59,373 bases of DNA. Source: Bdellovibrionales bacterium (GTDB lineage Bacteria > Bdellovibrionota > Bdellovibrionia > Bdellovibrionales > JAGQZY01). A model generated the notes under the pieces. It was not told the origin of the DNA. It saw only the letters and a program-made list of their open reading frames with translations, and did not search any database. This document shows, one piece after another, positions 51,710-59,373 of this stretch (the stretch's first letter is position 1; each line of letters begins with the position of its first letter). The translations under genes and the position numbers were made by a program. The stretch covers positions 1-59,373 of the forward strand of contig JAGQZY010000005.1 of assembly GCA_020435205.1 (NCBI GenBank). Reading direction: 5' to 3'.

Positions 51710-51738
51710 GGGTGCATTTTCTGCACCCTTTATTTTTT
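51710..51738 (+). terminator. intrinsic terminator between the lipoprotein and hydrolase-like genes
   Basis: Seven-base stem GGGTGCA / TGCACCC with a TTTTC loop, followed by TTTATTTTTT. It ends just before the GGAG of the next gene, so the hydrolase-like gene must have a promoter within or beyond it, or be read through. Confidence 0.9.
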
Positions 51739-51747
51739 GGAGCGAGC

Positions 51748-52704
51748 TTGAAAATCCCTTGGATCATGAAAGATGAAATTCTAGAACCTGAAGTGAGCCT
51801 TAAAGGTTTGCAGTTATTTCGGCAAGATCCCAATTTAGATTTTATTAAATTAGCACGCAAACAAGGGTTGGATGTGGCTTCGGCCTATGCTTACCGCTAT
51901 TTCGGTCAATTTTTAGATCGCTTCCGTCGCGAGATGGAACTGCAGACTCGTGAATACAATCCAGAGAATGCCGAGGTCGATATTTTAATTGTGGTCCCCG
52001 ATTCCAGCCTCGGGTTTGAAGTGTATTTTAAAAAATTCACTCAAGATATGGCTCGTTTGGCCTATGGCTGTGGGTTTACTCGCGTCCAGCAAATTGAGTT
52101 AAGAAGTCCTTCTGTCGTGGACTCAGCAAGGCAGCTTTCCAAGGTTTTGCAAACCCATGCAGAAAAGGAACGCCAATCGATTTTAATTTCCCTTTCCTTT
52201 GCTTCGGCAACAGCCCGCTTAGCCTTAGATAATTTAAATAAAGAGGTTTTGAGTTCAGTGCGGGGTTGGCTCAATTTTTCTGGGTTGATCTTCGGATCTC
52301 CGCGATATTTTTTGCGTAAGCAAGAGAACTTTTTTTCACGGGGACCAGACTTACGGTCTTACTCAAGTGAGCAGAAGTATTTTTTAAAGCCCATGAGTGC
52401 GCACTCCCTTCGGTCTTACCACTTTCTATCCATGGGTACGAGCCACCAGTTATCCATTGCGGATCAAAGAAGGCGACAAGGCTTGAAAGCTTGGGGGCCC
52501 AATGATGGCTTTGTGGCTTTTGAATCCTACAAAAGAGTCCTAGGGTCGGTGATTCCTATTTGGGGCCAGGGACCTTTTATTCACTTGGATCCCGTGCATG
52601 GTCTTATTTCCAAAGCCCTCTGTTCATTGGTTTGCCCTGTTCCCAGTAAGCTGATTAAAGGCCCTTCTCTAGGAACCGGACATGCTTTTTCGACGAAGCC
52701 TTAG
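51748..52704 (+). CDS. alpha/beta-hydrolase-like (lipase-type) protein with altered nucleophile motif
   Basis: I chose TTG 51748, five bases after GGAG; ATG 51766 is the alternative. The 318-residue protein reads as a lipase-like alpha/beta-hydrolase: strand and elbow 'ILISLSFASATARLAL' (Ser-x-Ser-x-Ala instead of Gly-x-Ser-x-Gly), 'GLIFGSPRY', the acid in 'GPNDGFVAFES' and a histidine in 'FIHLDPVHGL'. No signal peptide. It overlaps the next gene by 23 bases. It may be an esterase or an inactive relative; the cluster suggests lipid or envelope metabolism. Confidence 0.55.
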   Translation: MKIPWIMKDEILEPEVSLKGLQLFRQDPNLDFIKLARKQGLDVASAYAYRYFGQFLDRFRREMELQTREYNPENAEVDILIVVPDSSLGFEVYFKKFTQDMARLAYGCGFTRVQQIELRSPSVVDSARQLSKVLQTHAEKERQSILISLSFASATARLALDNLNKEVLSSVRGWLNFSGLIFGSPRYFLRKQENFFSRGPDLRSYSSEQKYFLKPMSAHSLRSYHFLSMGTSHQLSIADQRRRQGLKAWGPNDGFVAFESYKRVLGSVIPIWGQGPFIHLDPVHGLISKALCSLVCPVPSKLIKGPSLGTGHAFSTKP

Positions 52705-53971
52705 TCTCCTTTTTTTCCTTTTTCCACTTTCGAGTCAGGCTATTTATGGTGAGCTTGATTCTGTGTACCGACATTTTGATCAAAAGATTGATGGACGTGA
52801 TGAGAGCCGACCTCAATTTCAGCTATCAGTGCAAGGAGGAGGAGACCTTGGTGAGCATTGGCGTTACAAATGGAATCCCATTGCTCTCTTCGATCCACAA
52901 TCCAAGGTGCAGGTGCAAAAGAACTTTTTTGATATCTATGAAGCTTATATTGAGTATAGCAAAGATGTGTTTTCATTGAAGCTAGGGTGGTTGCAACAAA
53001 ATTGGGGGGTGACAGAAGGTTTCGATCCCACTGCCGTTCTCCACTCTTACCGGATTTGGGATCCTATGGACATGAAGAGGCTGGCCTCGCTAGCAGCGCT
53101 TGCCCAGTGGGGTTGGAGTTCGTCCTTATTTGAGATCCTCGTCGTTCCAAAGCGTCGCCGTTCGATGCTCCCTCAGCAGGGGAGTCGTTGGTTGCCGGAA
53201 GGCTATTTGCAAACGGAGCAAGTGGTGGACGACTTTCTTTTTGTTTTACCCGAGCGCCTCAACTACTCCTATGCCGACAGTATCGAACTCAATCGGGCCC
53301 GCGACTGGAATCTTGGATTGCGCTATTATCATCAGTTGGATGAGTTAGATGCCTCGGTATTTTTTTATGATGGTGCGGCTCCTGTCCCCTTCACCCAGAT
53401 CGGCCTGGTGGTGGATTCTATCGGTACGGTGAATGGCCGAGACGCCTATTTTTTGAATTCTCAAGTCACTCTTACGCCCATAGAATATCGGCAACAAACC
53501 CTTGGAACCACTCTCGTTTACAATGTCGCGGGTTTTATTCTGCGCTTTGCGGGAAGTTACCAAAATACCATGGGAGATTTTTTAGCCTTGAATGATTGGC
53601 AACATTCTCAAGTTTATGCTCTGGAAAGAACTTTTTTAGGTGGTCGTTTGACGGGACTCTTTGAATACTCCACCGTTAAACGCGAAGGAGGACTGAACTC
53701 AACGGTGTCCTCGATCAGTCGACTTTTTGATGACACCTACCTTTTGGCCTTGCGTGGGGAGATCAATGAACAGTGGAGTTTTTTAGCGAGTTATCTCAGA
53801 CAAAATATAGAAAGAGATCAGGTTTATCGAATTTCTATCAACGGAAAATTGAGTGATGACTGGGGTGTGGACCTTGGGTGGCTTTCACTCGCGGAAGATA
53901 ACCCGGATACGGCCTTGGCGAGTTACAGTAAAAACGATCAATATTGGTTGAAGGTACAACTCTATTTTTAG
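52682..53971 (+). CDS. outer-membrane beta-barrel protein (DUF1302/porin-like)
   Basis: The 429-residue protein has a signal peptide (about 1-20, ending SSQA) and about sixteen predicted strands, such as 'HWRYKWNPIALFDP', 'YIEYSKDVFSLKLGWLQQNWGVTEGFDPTAVLH' and 'WNLGLRYYHQL', ending 'YWLKVQLYF' with the C-terminal aromatic. The '..GWLQQNWGVTEGFDP.. DPMDMKRL' passage resembles DUF1302-type outer-membrane proteins found beside MMPL/LolA-like transporters. The MMPL and LolA-like genes lie 1.6 kb away, so it could be their outer-membrane component. Confidence 0.8.
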   Translation: MLFRRSLSLLFFLFPLSSQAIYGELDSVYRHFDQKIDGRDESRPQFQLSVQGGGDLGEHWRYKWNPIALFDPQSKVQVQKNFFDIYEAYIEYSKDVFSLKLGWLQQNWGVTEGFDPTAVLHSYRIWDPMDMKRLASLAALAQWGWSSSLFEILVVPKRRRSMLPQQGSRWLPEGYLQTEQVVDDFLFVLPERLNYSYADSIELNRARDWNLGLRYYHQLDELDASVFFYDGAAPVPFTQIGLVVDSIGTVNGRDAYFLNSQVTLTPIEYRQQTLGTTLVYNVAGFILRFAGSYQNTMGDFLALNDWQHSQVYALERTFLGGRLTGLFEYSTVKREGGLNSTVSSISRLFDDTYLLALRGEINEQWSFLASYLRQNIERDQVYRISINGKLSDDWGVDLGWLSLAEDNPDTALASYSKNDQYWLKVQLYF

Positions 53972-55497
53972 AAGGGGTTCCAATACATCCACAACCCCGT
54001 TTCACTACGCAGAAGGCTTTCCACTCGGTAGCGTAGGTGATCACTCACTTCCCAGGCTGGAATTTGCCAGTTGTATTGTTCACTTTTAATTTTGTCAGTG
54101 AGAGCGTCGCCAATTCTTTTGCTATCAATGCTAGTGTCTTTCACTCTGTATTTACTTACGTACTCTTTGTTCATAGTGGCTTTCCAGTTGAGTAGAGTCG
54201 CACTCAAGGTTTTTACCCAGATTCTTCCTTGGTAGGCTTGCACACTGAGGAAGGCATCGATTGGACTTGACCATTCAACATAGGGGACATAACTGCCATT
54301 TCGAGGTGCGAACATTTGTAGAACCACGCGGCTTCGGAGCCGCAGCTCCATGCGTTCACCCACATTTTTAAGGCCACTAATTTCGGGCGTTTGTACGAGA
54401 AAGGCATGAAATTGAAATTGGGCATCATTTTTAAAATTGAGGAGGTCGGGCCAGGCATATTTTTTTTGAGTTTCTGAATTCATAAAGTCTGAAAAACCTC
54501 CCAGCTCATCAGAAGTAAATTTTTGGGTAAAATTTCCGTTGGCAAATAGCTTTTCTGCCAAGGGAGTAACGATTTCTATGGGGACGACCAAGGTGGGTCC
54601 TGCGGTGTGAGGGGACTGACCTATTGTCTTTTGAAATGGAATCGTCTCCACACTATTTTTTGCTCGCGAGACTCCGCGAAATCGCATCAGAAGATCACCA
54701 GAAAAGTGAAATCCTTGCTCAGCACTCTTGTTTTCTAATTGATAAGGAGTGAAAATCGCCAAAAAGTTTTTATTGTTTTCAATGATTTGGTGGCGTTTAA
54801 AAATTGTTTGGTTGATGTCTTCTTGTAAGGCTTGAATCTTTTGCTTCATTTGTTCATGAATTTGACTTTGCAAGGAGGTAGAAGATTGGAGCTCTTTTTC
54901 AATCTCACGGCGAAGTATTTTTTCATAGCCTTTTACTCCCTGGCAACTAAAGTTTCCGAGAGACCAAGCCTGGGCTTGCCACTGGGTATTAGACTCCTCA
55001 AGTTTCAATGCTACTTGATTTCCAAGATTTACAATTTTAATTTTACCACTAAATTCAGCCTGGTTTGGCTTCAGCTCCAAGGGAAGGTTTTCACAAGAGG
55101 CTTCAAAATCAAGAGTGATTGAAGTTCCCTCCGATTGATGATTTTCAGTGAACTGAGTTTGAATGCGACCAATGAAAACCTTGGCGGACAGAGCTCTGGT
55201 TTTGATGGTTTGGACTTCATCAAACAACCAGGGTTGTAGGGGCTCTAATTCATAGCTTAAATTGACTTCAATGTTTTCAGCCCAAGTGGGGAACTGGGAC
55301 TGGAGGGAAAAGTTTTGTAATGTCACTTTCTGTGAATCTTTGTATTGGCTGGCTAGTAGGGGGCTATCGCCATGCCCCAGGGAGCGCGGCATTTGCAAAT
55401 AAAAGGAAGCCTGGATTTTATGCTCCGCTTGGGCTGGTGATATAAAAAGTAAGACTAGACCAAGAGCTAGACAGAGTTTCCCAAGAGTCATTTTCAT
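53968..55497 (-). CDS. large secreted protein, possibly lipid-binding
   Basis: I chose ATG 55497; the longer frame only adds 12 residues. The 509-residue protein has a signal peptide (about 1-26, ending PAQAE) and two beta-rich halves ('VTLQNFSLQSQFPTWAENIEVNLSYELEP'; 'RMELRLRSRVVLQMFAP') joined by a long helix ('YEKILRREIEKELQSSTSLQSQIHEQMKQKIQALQEDINQ' region, about 190-240). This two-lobe plus helix layout recalls TULIP lipid-binding proteins, but I cannot confirm a family. It is divergent from the MMPL exporter by 48 bp and converges with the outer-membrane barrel gene (four-base overlap). Confidence 0.6.
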   Translation of the reverse strand: MKMTLGKLCLALGLVLLFISPAQAEHKIQASFYLQMPRSLGHGDSPLLASQYKDSQKVTLQNFSLQSQFPTWAENIEVNLSYELEPLQPWLFDEVQTIKTRALSAKVFIGRIQTQFTENHQSEGTSITLDFEASCENLPLELKPNQAEFSGKIKIVNLGNQVALKLEESNTQWQAQAWSLGNFSCQGVKGYEKILRREIEKELQSSTSLQSQIHEQMKQKIQALQEDINQTIFKRHQIIENNKNFLAIFTPYQLENKSAEQGFHFSGDLLMRFRGVSRAKNSVETIPFQKTIGQSPHTAGPTLVVPIEIVTPLAEKLFANGNFTQKFTSDELGGFSDFMNSETQKKYAWPDLLNFKNDAQFQFHAFLVQTPEISGLKNVGERMELRLRSRVVLQMFAPRNGSYVPYVEWSSPIDAFLSVQAYQGRIWVKTLSATLLNWKATMNKEYVSKYRVKDTSIDSKRIGDALTDKIKSEQYNWQIPAWEVSDHLRYRVESLLRSETGLWMYWNPF

Positions 55498-55545
55498 AGA
55501 ACAATTATAAATGGATTTAACAAAAAGCGCCACCGAAGAGTATCA

Positions 55546-57783
55546 ATGAAAACCAAGCTGAGTTTTTTGACAAAAAATTGGCCAAAGACCGCGAAAATTT
55601 TTAAGGTTCTGTTTCTGATCTGCCTTTTTTCGTCGGTCTTATTGGCACCTAAATTAAAACATCTCGATACCCAGTATTCGGTAACTCAATTCATGCCTGA
55701 AAATCACCCTTTGATCCAGCAACACGAAAAGGTGCTGGAAGACTTTTTGATTGATAAATTTTCTCCGATGATTGTTGAAATCAATACTCCTGGAGAGTCC
55801 TGGTTGAGCAAAGACAAGATGGACCGCCTGCGCAAGCTCACTCAGGCCATTGCAGAGCTTGCAGAGGTGGACTCGGCGCGGAGTCTTGCCACAGTTGAGA
55901 GTTCTGCCGAATCGGGTGGGGATATTGCCATGGGGGGACTGATGGAGCTCACCGACGAGTCCAGTTGGAACTCTCGAGTGATTTCAGACCCAACCCTCTA
56001 TCCTTTGCTCATTTCAAAAAACTTAGATGCCGTGGTGATCTCTGTGCAAACGGGGATGGCTCGGTCGGAACTCCTGCAGCTGATGGATAGCATCCGCAGT
56101 CAGGCGCAAACCTCCTTCCCCAGCGCTGAAGTCTCCATTGGGGGCATACCAGCTATGCAAGCGCAAATGTCTCATCTTATTGGTCAAGAGTTAAAGTTAT
56201 TCTTAGCTTTAGCCCTTTTTGCAGCCTGCCTGTCTTTGCTTTTGGTGTTTCGGGATATTTTTTCTATTTTACTACCGTTCTTTGCTGTGGCTATTAGTTG
56301 TTTGCTCACGTTGGAGTGGATGGTTCTTTGTGGTTTGAGTTTCAATGCCCTTTCTGCAACAGTCACGGTATTGGTCACGGTGATTGTGGTCGCTATGTCC
56401 ATCCACAGCCAACTCCGTTACTTTGAAGAGTCCTTGCATCAAGAAAAAAATGAGGCCCTTGTGTCTACTTTTGTGGCTTTATTTTTGCCAAACTTTTTAA
56501 CCGCAGCCACCACAGCTGTCGGCTTTGCTACTTTACTCATATCTGATGCACCACTGATTCGTGAGTATGGCTTCGCCGTTGCTAGTGGAGTGCTCATCGC
56601 TTGGTTTGTAACCACTCTCTTTTTATTTGGTTTTCTTGAGCGCTGGCCACGAGCAAAACCAAGAAAGTGGGTGGGCGCATCCCCAGGGTTTTTGGCAAAG
56701 CTTGTGGACTATCGGCCTTGGCCTGTTGTTGTTGTCATGATTTTGGCTTTGATCGGCCTCATTCTAGGAAGCTTTTTATCTTGGGATGGAAAACTCTTTG
56801 ATGATTTGCCCAAACATCACGAATCTCGGCGAGTGACTGAATTTGTAGATAAAAATTTGGGGGGAGTGGTCGACTTCAATCTTGTATTGCATGCTAAGGA
56901 AGAAGGCTTTTGGGTGGAGCCCTCTCATTTGCGTAAGGTTGATGAGTTGGAAAAAGAATGGCGGCACAAAGAAGGGGTGGGGTCAGTCATTAGCATGCCT
57001 GAGCTCTTGCGGCAGTCCGCCAATGATCCCTTCTGGACGATACCCAAAGAACGGGGGCAAATTGCAGAAAGAGTCTTTATGTTTTCCTTAGGGGAGACGA
57101 ATCCCATGCAAACCTATCTTTCCCCAGATCAAAAAAGCTTAAGAATTGCCATTCGTTTACAAGACCTCCCTGCTAATCAATTGCAATACACCACGCAGGA
57201 GATGACCAAGGAATTGGGTGGAGTTTTTCCTGATTTACAAATTCAAAAAGGAGGAGTGGCCTCTTACGTTCATGAGCTCAATCGCTATTTGTCATTAGCT
57301 TTGATGAATGGTTTTTGGTGGGCTATGCTTGCGATCAGCATTTTGCTTCTATTTATTTTTCGTTCCCTCACTTGGACGTTGATAGCGGCGATCCCTAATT
57401 TTTTGCCCGCTATGGGTTTACTTGGGCTTTTAGGTTGGCTGCAGCAACCTATAAAGCCAGCGATTGCGATTATTTTTTCCATTGCACTCGGAATTGCTTT
57501 TGACAATACCGTTTACATTTTGACGCGAATTCGATCCTATAATGAGGGAGTTGGACAAAAGTTTGTCAAAAAGGCCATTCTTGAGGAGGGACTTTCCTGC
57601 TTTATATCTTCGATTTGCCTTTTTAGTGGTTTTGCTATTTTTCTTATGTCATACTTTTCTATAAACCGATACTTTGGATTGTTTTTACTTTTTTCAATAA
57701 TGATTGGGCTTATTGGCGATTTGCTTTTTTTACCAAGCTTAATGGCTAGTCTGCCACAGGCAATTATCAAGAGGCTAAAATGA
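55546..57783 (+). CDS. MMPL/RND-family (HAE3-type) exporter
   Basis: The 745-residue protein has the small-RND layout: TM1 (about 18-36), a first periplasmic domain, TM2-6 (about 210-365), TM7 (about 382-402), a second periplasmic domain, then TM8-12 (about 585-735). Motifs include 'QYSVTQFMPENHPL', 'LSATVTVLVTVIVVAMSIHS' and 'AIIFSIALGIAFDNTVYILTRI'. Such exporters move lipids or hydrophobic compounds across the inner membrane. It overlaps a LolA-like gene by four bases, a known pairing. Confidence 0.9.
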   Translation: MKTKLSFLTKNWPKTAKIFKVLFLICLFSSVLLAPKLKHLDTQYSVTQFMPENHPLIQQHEKVLEDFLIDKFSPMIVEINTPGESWLSKDKMDRLRKLTQAIAELAEVDSARSLATVESSAESGGDIAMGGLMELTDESSWNSRVISDPTLYPLLISKNLDAVVISVQTGMARSELLQLMDSIRSQAQTSFPSAEVSIGGIPAMQAQMSHLIGQELKLFLALALFAACLSLLLVFRDIFSILLPFFAVAISCLLTLEWMVLCGLSFNALSATVTVLVTVIVVAMSIHSQLRYFEESLHQEKNEALVSTFVALFLPNFLTAATTAVGFATLLISDAPLIREYGFAVASGVLIAWFVTTLFLFGFLERWPRAKPRKWVGASPGFLAKLVDYRPWPVVVVMILALIGLILGSFLSWDGKLFDDLPKHHESRRVTEFVDKNLGGVVDFNLVLHAKEEGFWVEPSHLRKVDELEKEWRHKEGVGSVISMPELLRQSANDPFWTIPKERGQIAERVFMFSLGETNPMQTYLSPDQKSLRIAIRLQDLPANQLQYTTQEMTKELGGVFPDLQIQKGGVASYVHELNRYLSLALMNGFWWAMLAISILLLFIFRSLTWTLIAAIPNFLPAMGLLGLLGWLQQPIKPAIAIIFSIALGIAFDNTVYILTRIRSYNEGVGQKFVKKAILEEGLSCFISSICLFSGFAIFLMSYFSINRYFGLFLLFSIMIGLIGDLLFLPSLMASLPQAIIKRLK

Positions 57784-58553
57784 CAAATTTTATGCGAACC
57801 TGTTTAATCCTCATGACTTTTTTTGTGATCACTCCTGTATTTGCGGCAAAAACGATGACGGCCGATCAGGTTTTGAATCATGTTGAAAAATCACTCAATA
57901 GTAAAGATGAAGTTGCAACAGTGGAGATGACAATCACTGAAAAAAACGGCAAAAGTAAAAGTCGGCATCTAGTTATTAAAAAGAAGAATGCTGGTGAAAA
58001 ACAGCAAGTCTTAGTGCGTTTAGAAAAGCCGACGGATATCCGAGGGGTTGGGCTCTTGAGTGTTATAGAAAAGGACGATGAGGACCAGTGGCTTTATCTA
58101 CCTTCGACTAAAAAAAGTCGTCGGATTGTTAGCAGCAAGAAGAAGGATAGTTTTTTGGGGTCTGAGTTTAGTTACGAAGATTTTAGCCCAACGACCTACA
58201 AAAAATTTAAAAATAAAATCGTAAAAATGGATAGTATCAAGGGTGTTCAGGCTTATCTCATAGAAAGCGTAGCTCAGAAAGGGGACGCCCCCTATTCAAA
58301 AATTTTAACATGGGTGAGTGTAGAGGGTTATCGCATCTTGCAATCGCAGTATTTTGATAACAAAGGAAAGAAATTGAAGGTGATGACCTTTCAAGGTTAT
58401 AAAAAATATGCCGGAGATTCTTGGCGGGCACAAAAAGTGGCCGTGCGTAATTTACAAAACAAAAGGCAAACCACTCTTCTTCTGTCAGAGCTCAAGCTAA
58501 ACACGGGGATCAAGGACAACGAGTTTTCTAAGCGAGCTCTCGAAAGCTATTGA
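57780..58553 (+). CDS. LolA-like outer-membrane lipoprotein-sorting family protein
   Basis: The 257-residue protein has a signal peptide (about 1-22, ending PVFAA). The rest matches the LolA/LppX-like fold: 'VATVEMTITEKNGKSKSRHLVIKKK', 'VLVRLEKPTDIRGVGLLSVIEKDDEDQWLYLPSTKKSRRI', 'SFLGSEFSYEDFSP', 'VQAYLIESVAQ', and later 'VMTFQGYKKYAGDSWRAQKVAV'. It probably carries a lipid or hydrophobic cargo through the periplasm for the MMPL exporter, with which it is co-translated (ATGA overlap). Confidence 0.9.
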   Translation: MTNFMRTCLILMTFFVITPVFAAKTMTADQVLNHVEKSLNSKDEVATVEMTITEKNGKSKSRHLVIKKKNAGEKQQVLVRLEKPTDIRGVGLLSVIEKDDEDQWLYLPSTKKSRRIVSSKKKDSFLGSEFSYEDFSPTTYKKFKNKIVKMDSIKGVQAYLIESVAQKGDAPYSKILTWVSVEGYRILQSQYFDNKGKKLKVMTFQGYKKYAGDSWRAQKVAVRNLQNKRQTTLLLSELKLNTGIKDNEFSKRALESY

Positions 58554-59373
58554 ATGTGTTTCATAAGGCTTTGATAGACTTTTGATTTTTCGTAGGTGTT
58601 GCGAACATGGGTGAGAGCAGCCTGTGCTGTGAACTCACGATCTTTTTGATTGGATAAAATGTGTTCCAACTTATCGGCCATGGAATCAACATCCTGGGGT
58701 TCGCACAAATATCCATAATTGCCGCTGCCAAGAATTTCGGTGACGCCCCCGGCATTGGTTCCAAGGACGGGCACGCCGCTGGCCATGGCTTCCACGACTA
58801 CAAAGCCGAAGGTTTCGCGGTAAGACGGCAGAACAAAAAGGTCAAGGTTGGCGTATATCTTGTAAACGTCTTTGCGAAAGCCCGTAAATATCACGCGCGT
58901 TTGTAGGTTGAGGTCTTCAACCAATTTGTGGATATCCTTGGCGTAGGCCATTTGAGCCTCCTCCCCTTGGGTGGCCTCGCCGACCAAAACCAATTTGCAG
59001 TTGACATATTTTTGTGAAACTTTGTGAAAGGCTTTGACTAGCTCGAGTTGACCTTTTTGCCTGTCGAGTCGGCCGACCGCACCGATAGCAAATTGATCTT
59101 CGCGGATGCCGAGTTGATAGCGAAAAGCTTCTGATCGTCGGTTGGGGTTAAATTTGTTGCAATCGACGAAATTGGGAACTGTACAGTACAGATCTTCATG
59201 CACGGGGAGGTAAGGGAGTAGAGCTTTTTTTTGCCAGTGGGTGAGGACGCAGAGTTTATTGAGGCGTTTATAAATCCAACGGTGTAAAAAATCTTTTTTC
59301 TTCACTCCGAGTAGCATTTGTGCAAAGCCAATAAGTTGGATGTCAGGGAAACCAAGCATGGCTGGGCTCACTA
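58547..59373 (-). CDS. GT4-family glycosyltransferase, C-terminal part (5' end outside window)
   Basis: The minus-strand frame is open to the window edge and lacks the N-terminal domain, so the gene continues upstream. The visible 274 residues contain the GT-B C-terminal domain: 'IGAVGRLDRQKGQLELVKAF', 'KLVLVGEA', 'RVIFTGFRKDVYKIYANLDLFVLPSYRETFGFVVVEAMASGVPVLGTNAGGVTEIL' with the conserved E-x7-E type nucleotide-sugar site. It adds a sugar to a lipid or polysaccharide, probably in envelope glycan assembly. It overlaps the LolA-like gene by seven bases at the convergent ends. Confidence 0.9.
   Translation of the reverse strand, partial: VSPAMLGFPDIQLIGFAQMLLGVKKKDFLHRWIYKRLNKLCVLTHWQKKALLPYLPVHEDLYCTVPNFVDCNKFNPNRRSEAFRYQLGIREDQFAIGAVGRLDRQKGQLELVKAFHKVSQKYVNCKLVLVGEATQGEEAQMAYAKDIHKLVEDLNLQTRVIFTGFRKDVYKIYANLDLFVLPSYRETFGFVVVEAMASGVPVLGTNAGGVTEILGSGNYGYLCEPQDVDSMADKLEHILSNQKDREFTAQAALTHVRNTYEKSKVYQSLMKHIQ

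Overview
The window looks like chromosomal DNA from a Gram-negative, diderm, free-living or predatory bacterium. Bdellovibrionota is my best guess, by inference only. The reasons are a very high density of signal peptides, lipoproteins and outer-membrane barrels, short intergenic gaps, Mla/Lol-type lipid traffic genes, and moderate GC by eye. No rRNA, phage, transposase or CRISPR is visible. There are two tRNAs (Ala-GGC and Leu-UAA). Both window edges cut genes.

Layout. 1-1535: end of an export ABC transporter (two ABC-2 permeases). 1607-3729: a Lys/His-rich small protein, tRNA-Ala, a small outer-membrane-type protein, RidA and a YdcF-type protein. 3863-8087: a compact MlaE / MlaF-like / MlaD operon ending with a LolC/E-type permease; the ATPase has lost all its catalytic motifs. 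8084-11587 (minus): QueD, DapD, an M14 amidase, MurI and a membrane protein, a set centred on peptidoglycan and diaminopimelate. 11651-16361: tRNA-Leu followed by two large AT-richer secreted proteins (ankyrin and right-handed beta-helix). 16698-21061: TolC-like plus CzcA/CusA-like RND pump with no adaptor. 21188-21951: ArsR/SRPBCC pair with a self-overlapping promoter, operator and start codon. 22003-27258: permease, secreted protein, and a LysR - SDR - aldo/keto reductase cluster. 27517-31747: secreted PLD-like and phosphoesterase proteins, then a b561-like/YceI pair. 31749-40965: carbonic anhydrase, nitroreductase, several secreted proteins, a YkuD transpeptidase lipoprotein, a sodium symporter with a small partner, and a nucleosidase.

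41101-47961 is the most unusual region. A 1225-residue membrane-anchored FecR-domain protein carries 36 uninterrupted 13-residue repeats, organised in a six-repeat (78-residue) higher-order cycle, followed by about five FN3-like modules. It is divergent from a three-gene partner-switching cassette: a sensor-HAMP-PP2C phosphatase, an RsbW-like ATPase and a STAS protein with a cysteine-rich tail. I suggest, as inference only, that these form one envelope-sensing system.

47974-59373: FadD, small envelope proteins, then an apparent trans-envelope lipid module (alpha/beta-hydrolase-like protein, outer-membrane barrel, large secreted protein, MMPL/RND exporter, LolA-like protein) and a truncated glycosyltransferase. 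A recurring theme is movement, sensing and remodelling of the cell envelope.
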